Both the position numbers and the translations under genes were made by a program. A stretch of DNA of 64,000 nucleotides, from positions 11,314 to 75,313 of the forward strand of contig CAJTKA010000016.1 of the NCBI GenBank assembly GCA_910576815.1, given 5' to 3'. This DNA is from an uncultured Lachnospiraceae bacterium (GTDB lineage: Bacteria > Bacillota > Clostridia > Lachnospirales > Lachnospiraceae). The number at the start of each line of letters is the position of its first letter. Position 1 is the stretch's first letter. The notes beneath the pieces were generated by a model, which worked only from the letters and a program-made list of their open reading frames with translations, did not search any database and had not been told where the DNA came from. Positions 59,391 through 64,000 of the stretch are shown here, piece after piece.

Positions 59391-60566
59391 ATGCTGAATG
59401 ATTTTTCATGGAATATGACCGGATACATACCGAAATATCCTGTTGATTCATTCGGTGCGGACATCCGCCCCTATGTGGCAGAGCGCATCTTCCAACTGGA
59501 ACCGGAGCCGCCAACGGTGAACAGTCTGAATGAGTATATCCTATCTGCCTTGCAGGAAAAGAACTTGATGTATTTTTCGTTCTTCCTGCACCATTATGAG
59601 CCGCAACTCAACAAGCGCACCAAGAGCTTTCTTGGCGTGGATAGCGGCGATTTGTACGACACAGACCGATTTATAGATATAAAGCTCTCCTGCCGAGAGC
59701 AAATGCTCCAAAAGCTGATGGACTATGACCCCGCCAAGGGTGCGGAGTACGCTACATACATTTTTCCGTTCATCCGGGATGCTATGCTCCGTTTCCGCAT
59801 GGGTGAAGAAAAATGGTCGGTGTCCTCTCTGACCAATTACAAAATGGTGCGGTCAATGGCATGGCTGTACCATAACACCAAGGATGCGGTCAGCGAGTTT
59901 GCCAAGAAATACAACTGCGACCTTGCCCTTGCGGAAGAATATCTGAAAGTAGTCCGTGGCATCCGCAATCAGCAGCCGTTCTATGTGACGGGCGAAGACG
60001 GCGAGGAAACGGGCGAAGATGTTGCCCTTGACGATACTTGGAACTATGCCGACATCCTCTGGAACGGCATACAGGCTGAAAAGGTGCAGCGGGCATTTGA
60101 GAAGCTGAATTACCGGGAACAGACCTTACTTGAAAAACGGTTAGCAATCTGTATGACCTGTGGGCGAGTTGGCTCATGGAAGAACCGCCCCACTTTTGAA
60201 GAACTGGCGATTATGTTTGAGGGCAGCACTGCCAGCGGTGCAGAGCGAGCCTACCGGAAAGCGGTGGACAAACTGACAGAACTGCTGGTTGCCGAAGGTG
60301 CGCTCCATGCTGTCCGGCTGAAACAGAAATCCAAAACCAAGCGCAAAAAGAAAATCGCCGCCGCAATCTACGAATACCAAGCAGACTGCGACGGCGAATG
60401 GGGCGAGATTTCATTTAATTTTGAGAATGGCACAGCTGAGATCATTCAACTTGCCGATTGGGACACGATGATAACAAAATGCTTTGCAAATCAGGCAATA
60501 TCGTATCTTCTGAACTGCGAAAATGAGAAGCTACCAAAGGAAACATTGGTGGCGTTTGAACTCTAA
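59391..60566 (+). CDS. sigma-70-like protein of a mobile element
   Basis: A 391-residue protein. The central part (DIKLSCREQMLQKLMDYDPA, TYIFPFIRDAMLRFRMGEE) resembles sigma region 2, and ALDDTWNYADILWNGIQAEK with NYREQTLLEKRLAICMTCGR and a following HTH resembles region 4. The C-terminal 90 residues are a separate domain. Such large sigma-like proteins occur in clostridial mobile elements next to relaxases. It likely controls transfer or cargo genes. AAGGAGG precedes the ATG. Confidence 0.65.
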   Translation: MLNDFSWNMTGYIPKYPVDSFGADIRPYVAERIFQLEPEPPTVNSLNEYILSALQEKNLMYFSFFLHHYEPQLNKRTKSFLGVDSGDLYDTDRFIDIKLSCREQMLQKLMDYDPAKGAEYATYIFPFIRDAMLRFRMGEEKWSVSSLTNYKMVRSMAWLYHNTKDAVSEFAKKYNCDLALAEEYLKVVRGIRNQQPFYVTGEDGEETGEDVALDDTWNYADILWNGIQAEKVQRAFEKLNYREQTLLEKRLAICMTCGRVGSWKNRPTFEELAIMFEGSTASGAERAYRKAVDKLTELLVAEGALHAVRLKQKSKTKRKKKIAAAIYEYQADCDGEWGEISFNFENGTAEIIQLADWDTMITKCFANQAISYLLNCENEKLPKETLVAFEL

Positions 60567-60570
60567 AAAT

Positions 60571-60606
60571 AACCGCTGCAATTTTACGGAAATTGCAGCG
60601 GTTTCA
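60571..60606 (+). terminator. terminator of the sigma-like gene
   Basis: CCGCTGCAATTT/AAATTGCAGCGG, 12 perfect pairs with a 5-base loop, followed by TTTC, beginning just after the stop codon. Confidence 0.7.
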
Positions 60607-60658
60607 TTGGTTGCGCTTGACTCAACTTATTATTTAAGTGTATTACGAGGATCAATAC

Positions 60659-63088
60659 TCATCGTGTCCTATTGATGAACACGGCTTCGGCGGGATCGAA
60701 GTAGTCTGCGGTATTGCTACTTAGTCCGCTGGCCTTCCAAGCCTGTTCAAATGTAATATTCTCGATGTTGCTCAAAATAACATAGGTTGTATCCTCAACG
60801 GCGTTATTCAACCGTCCGGTAACTTCCAGCCTGTACTTGTAAGTATAGCAAGTCACAGTTCCTTCCATTCCATTTATAGATGCAAAACTTGCACTGTAAG
60901 TGCCAGCATCCCACAGTTCATCCCTAAAGATATGTTCATACGTTTCAGCTTCGACTTCATAGACATAGCCACCAATTTCTACTGTAATATTGTTAGAACC
61001 TTCATTGTTTACGAAAATACACCAATACGGTGCCTCCTCAGTAAGTACCATCTTATTTTGTAAAGATGTATTTCCAGCAAGATTTAGTTCAAATCCGTTT
61101 AGTCTACCCTTTTCTGCTGCAACTTTGATGCTATAAACATCCGCAATTCGTGCAGGATAAGTTTCAAGGATTTCACCGGAGTATTCGATTTCAATTGCAT
61201 CTCCGACTTCTGGTTCGGGTGACGGCCGAGCATTTCTGATAGGCACTTCAATTCTGTCTGCACTACTCAGTTCCCAACTACCCTCAACAGGTTTCACAAG
61301 ATAATACCCATCATGGATTTCCAGAATTTCAGCTTGGAACACCTGATGTGCTTCGTTAGAAAAGCCTTCAATCTGAAGACAATTATTCTTGAAAACCAAT
61401 CGTCCGGTTTCTACCAGTTCTTCAGAATTGTACTTTGTTTTATCTACGTACAGATGACCGTCTTGCTTATCCAGTCTAAGTGCGAAATCGAAACATCCTC
61501 GGTCAGACAGTTCATAGCTTACACCATTTACATAGTCATAAATGGTAATGCGATTATCAATCATTCCAGAACCAAAGCTGTATGTTGCACAGATTTCTGG
61601 GAAATCATCCCCAGTAAGGTCAGTAAAATAAGCGTTCCATATTGGCATACCATCAATCAAAATTGTTTGGCCAGTAAGTTCCGAAGTGTCAAAGGGTTTT
61701 GACGCAATTATTTGTGTCTGGTTGTAGCTGAAAGTAACATCTGGATATATCGGAAGTTTTATAGTTGATTCATCATCCATAGCAGAGGGGTTCTCTGTGT
61801 AGTCAAACCACTCTATGACGGAATTTACCTCATCAGCAATACGCACCTCTACATTTTCCACTTCGACATATACAATAATGTCCTCGTCAGTGGAGTTCTG
61901 CATATTTACACCAATCTTAAACCACGTATCTTTTTCAGCATCAAATTCCACCGGCATTCCATGTGTAAGATAGGTAGCAGTATATCCGGTTTCTGTTGTT
62001 TCATTGACCGGAGATAACAGGACTTCAGTATCACCCAATCCATCACCAGACCATATTTTGATTGAGTTCTTGATTGTGCTGACTTCTTCATCCGAATACA
62101 CAAATTCTTCTTGACTTCCCGCTGGAACAACGATTCGCAGTGTGTAACTGTCTTGCTTCGGATTTGTCAGAAAGCAGACCACAACAACTACACAGGCAAT
62201 CACTGCAAGAATGATAATCCAAAACGCAGGTTTCTTATAATTCATCACGGATTTCACACGCTCCTTTACACCTACCTCACCAAAGGCAAGAGGACAGGCG
62301 GCAATCATACGACGATTTACGCTGCAAGCCACAAGTGCTTGGGTATAATCTGCTCTCTGTTCATTTCCGAGTTCCTTGATAACCTTTTCATCACAGGCAA
62401 GCTCGATGTCACGACACAGCAGAACATAAGCCAGCCACATCAAAGGATTGAACCAGTGAATTGTCAGCAGGAGAAAACCAAGAGGTTTCCACCAATGGTC
62501 TTTGCGGCGAATGTGTGCTTGTTCATGGGCAACAACGTGTTCCATATCCTGCTCATCCATTTTGAACGGCAGATAGATTTTCGGCTTGATGATGCCCAAG
62601 ACAAACGGAGAACCGACATTCTCACTTTGGAAAATATTGTCCTCGTAGCGAACGGCAGTATCCACCTTACGGCGCAGACGCCAGTAACTGATGGCTGTAT
62701 ATAATGCCAGTGCAATCATGCCGAAAATCCAAATATATTCATAGATACCAATGGTAATCTGCAACGGATTTGCACTTGCGCCAGCCATCGGAGTGTTAGA
62801 TTGGCCGATAATAGGATTGACTGCGTTGTTTATTGCATTTATACCGCTATTGATGGTTGGTGTAGTATCCATTCCAATGTCCAGAGGAATGGTTTCTGCA
62901 CTTGGAATCAGACTCAATGCACTCTCAAAAGAGAATGGGCAAACCAATCTGACAGCTACAATACCCCAAAGTAGAACATTGACCCATTTGGGAGCTTTCT
63001 TCAAAACAAGCCTGAGTATCAGCACAGCCAGGATAAGCCAGCTTGCCAATATGCTCATGTTGATAATTTTCAAAAAGAGTTCGTTCAT
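60659..63088 (-). CDS. BlaR1-like M56 metallopeptidase with non-transpeptidase sensor domains
   Basis: An 809-residue membrane protein. Four membrane helices in the first 310 residues surround a zinc protease site HEQAHIRRKDHWW (about residue 188) and ELACDEKVI. After the last helix (FWIIILAVIACVVVVVCFLT) an external region of about 490 residues follows, but it is not a penicillin-binding domain: there is no SxxK, SxN or KTG. It contains AYFTDLTGDDFPEICATYSF (repeat-like), and a stretch (AEILEIHDGYYLVKPVEG ... YPARIADVYSIKV) resembling DUF3221. It probably senses an unknown signal and inactivates the BlaI-type repressor, whose gene overlaps it by four bases. Confidence 0.85.
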   Translation of the reverse strand: MNELFLKIINMSILASWLILAVLILRLVLKKAPKWVNVLLWGIVAVRLVCPFSFESALSLIPSAETIPLDIGMDTTPTINSGINAINNAVNPIIGQSNTPMAGASANPLQITIGIYEYIWIFGMIALALYTAISYWRLRRKVDTAVRYEDNIFQSENVGSPFVLGIIKPKIYLPFKMDEQDMEHVVAHEQAHIRRKDHWWKPLGFLLLTIHWFNPLMWLAYVLLCRDIELACDEKVIKELGNEQRADYTQALVACSVNRRMIAACPLAFGEVGVKERVKSVMNYKKPAFWIIILAVIACVVVVVCFLTNPKQDSYTLRIVVPAGSQEEFVYSDEEVSTIKNSIKIWSGDGLGDTEVLLSPVNETTETGYTATYLTHGMPVEFDAEKDTWFKIGVNMQNSTDEDIIVYVEVENVEVRIADEVNSVIEWFDYTENPSAMDDESTIKLPIYPDVTFSYNQTQIIASKPFDTSELTGQTILIDGMPIWNAYFTDLTGDDFPEICATYSFGSGMIDNRITIYDYVNGVSYELSDRGCFDFALRLDKQDGHLYVDKTKYNSEELVETGRLVFKNNCLQIEGFSNEAHQVFQAEILEIHDGYYLVKPVEGSWELSSADRIEVPIRNARPSPEPEVGDAIEIEYSGEILETYPARIADVYSIKVAAEKGRLNGFELNLAGNTSLQNKMVLTEEAPYWCIFVNNEGSNNITVEIGGYVYEVEAETYEHIFRDELWDAGTYSASFASINGMEGTVTCYTYKYRLEVTGRLNNAVEDTTYVILSNIENITFEQAWKASGLSSNTADYFDPAEAVFINRTR

Positions 63089-63456
63089 TGTGAACCTCCT
63101 TTCCTGATGCGGTCGATCATGCGCTGTACCTCATCAAGCTCATCTTCGGACATAGCCTGATGCTTTGTAAAAGCAGCGATAAAGGCAGGCAGAGAACCCT
63201 CGAATTTCTTCTCAACCAGTTCATCGATCTCACACGCCTGGGCTTCATCTTTGGAAACGAGAGAAGTAACAGTGCCATTGTCGTTCTTCAGCACACCACG
63301 CTCTCCAAGACGCTTGATAACGGTATAAGTCGTAGTTCTTTTCCATCCGAGTTGATCCTGGCACAGCTTTACAAGCTGGGTAGCAGTAACCGGCTCATGC
63401 TCCCACATAATCAAACAGAAACGATATTCACTTTCGTGAATCTTCGGAAAATCCAT
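63085..63456 (-). CDS. BlaI/MecI/CopY family repressor
   Basis: A 123-residue winged-helix repressor from the ATG at 63456, preceded by AAGGAGGGCG. Landmarks: SEYRFCLIMWEHEPVTATQL, CQDQLGWKRTTTYTVIKRLG, ERGVL, then a dimerization helix. It represses its own operon until the partner protease cleaves it. The dyad at 63498-63513 is the likely operator. First gene of the repressor-protease pair. Confidence 0.85.
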   Translation of the reverse strand: MDFPKIHESEYRFCLIMWEHEPVTATQLVKLCQDQLGWKRTTTYTVIKRLGERGVLKNDNGTVTSLVSKDEAQACEIDELVEKKFEGSLPAFIAAFTKHQAMSEDELDEVQRMIDRIRKGGSQ

Positions 63457-63497
63457 ATTCACGCCCTCCTTGTCTATACCGTTAGACTTCATATATA

Positions 63498-63513
63498 GTC
63501 TACAACATTAGAC
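63498..63513. promoter_or_regulatory. candidate BlaI-type operator
   Basis: GTCTA-caacat-TAGAC, a perfect 5-base dyad, 42 bases before the repressor ATG and next to TATATAT, which may be its -10. BlaI-family operators are short dyads of this kind; an additional half-site TTAGAC is at 63482. Confidence 0.5.
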
Positions 63514-63545
63514 AATCAAAATCAATAGCGTTCACAGAGAAGATA

Positions 63546-63580
63546 CAAAAAATTGCCCGCAGAATTTCTCCCACGGGCAA
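63546..63580 (-). terminator. terminator of the DUF6061 gene
   Basis: Minus-strand TTGCCCG/CGGGCAA stem followed by TTTTTTG, nine bases past the DUF6061 stop codon. Confidence 0.65.
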
Positions 63581-63588
63581 AGTGTTGG

Positions 63589-63837
63589 TTAACTATCAAG
63601 CGGTTTGTATTCAGTTACAGTTTTCAAATAGGTTTCGGGATCACCGTTCAATATCAAGTCTGCATATCCAATCGGATCATTGTAGATCAGATAGTCCAAT
63701 TCTGACCGCTGATACATATTATCGGCAACCTCATTCTCCACGGCGATGGTATCAATGGCAATCATACTGCCATCTAAGAATTTCAGTTCCACACAGGCAT
63801 TATCCATGTTGAACTCACAAGAAATCAATCTATCCAT
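63589..63837 (-). CDS. DUF6061 family protein
   Basis: An 82-residue acidic protein (MDRLISCEFNMDNACVELKF ... YADLILNGDPETYLKTV), matching DUF6061. These small proteins often lie next to serine recombinase genes in clostridial mobile elements, and here it directly follows a recombinase tail (63862). AATGGAGG precedes the ATG. Function unknown. Confidence 0.75.
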   Translation of the reverse strand: MDRLISCEFNMDNACVELKFLDGSMIAIDTIAVENEVADNMYQRSELDYLIYNDPIGYADLILNGDPETYLKTVTEYKPLDS

Positions 63838-63861
63838 AAGAAACCTCCATTTTGCTGGATG

Positions 63862-64000
63862 TTAGATCATCCCAAAATATTTGAATGCTTCTCGGATTGC
63901 TTTCTCTTTTTCCGGCGGGCATTGTGGCTGTCTGGAATCCTCAGCCTGTCATGCGTCGAATTATAGTTCCCACCTACGGCAGCTTTACCGCAAATCAAAT
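63862..64000 (-). pseudogene. serine recombinase C-terminal tail (window edge)
   Basis: The minus-strand frame ending TAA at 63862-63864 reads EDSRQPQCPPEKEKAIREAF then KYFGMI, a common C-terminus of large serine recombinases. Upstream in the same frame TGA and TAA appear by about 63940, while another frame continues CGKAAVGGNYN, so the tail seems frameshifted or truncated. It is not part of the recombinase at 56600-58183, which lies 5.7 kb away. Confidence 0.6.

Overview
The window looks like chromosome from an anaerobic gut Firmicute of the Lachnospiraceae / Clostridium cluster XIVa type. The basis is gene content: Tn4451-family transposon genes, Rpn-type nucleases, DUF6171 and DUF6061 proteins, paired GH94 phosphorylases, GH51 and GH53 arabinogalactan enzymes, and Firmicute-type dif half-sites. 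No rRNA, tRNA, CRISPR array or prophage was recognised.

Region 1 (1-2,920): the end of a ferredoxin-like protein, a decayed Rpn nuclease fragment, the C-terminal third of an amylosucrase-like GH13 enzyme, and an intact Rpn nuclease gene. Region 2 (about 2,920-17,075): a Tn4451-like mobilizable transposon running from tnpW at one end to tnpV and a 5'-truncated tnpX at the other. Between them are replication genes, a MobA/MobL relaxase with an oriT-like hairpin cluster, and sigma factors. An AT-rich cargo carries a BceRS-BceAB-type antimicrobial peptide resistance module, a small membrane protein and a frameshifted metallophosphoesterase. Region 3 (17,063-21,857): an alpha-galactoside (raffinose/melibiose type) operon whose permeases are intact. 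Its solute-binding protein, AraC regulator, divergent promoter, alpha-galactosidase 3' end and downstream amylosucrase have all been damaged by deletions.

Region 4 (22,001-33,393): glycan use. It holds two GH94 phosphorylases separated by a multi-hairpin leader, then a GH53-MATE-AraC operon, then GH51 with a DUF6171 gene. Galactan and arabinan side chains are likely targets. Region 5 (33,644-55,780): housekeeping and surface genes, including a 1,726-residue CAP plus Ig-like secreted protein, glutamine synthetase, oleate hydratase with a TetR regulator, a uracil-DNA glycosylase-like protein, an AGCS symporter, a ZIP transporter and a D,D-carboxypeptidase. Region 6 (about 56,570-64,000): a second, degraded mobile element with a serine recombinase carrying an apparent internal deletion, the C-terminal part of a MobV relaxase, a sigma-like protein, a BlaI/BlaR1-type pair, DUF6061, and the tail of another serine recombinase at the window edge.

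Two signals are not explained by the gene list. First, the 10-mer TTATGTAAAC, which is the XerD arm of the Firmicute dif site, occurs eight times between 23.7 and 52.9 kb, always followed by C or T and never inside either mobile element. This suggests a terminus-proximal field of XerD-binding sites. Second, two copies of a double-hairpin element with shared architecture but different stem sequences sit just 5' of start codons at 24.8 kb and 46.0 kb.
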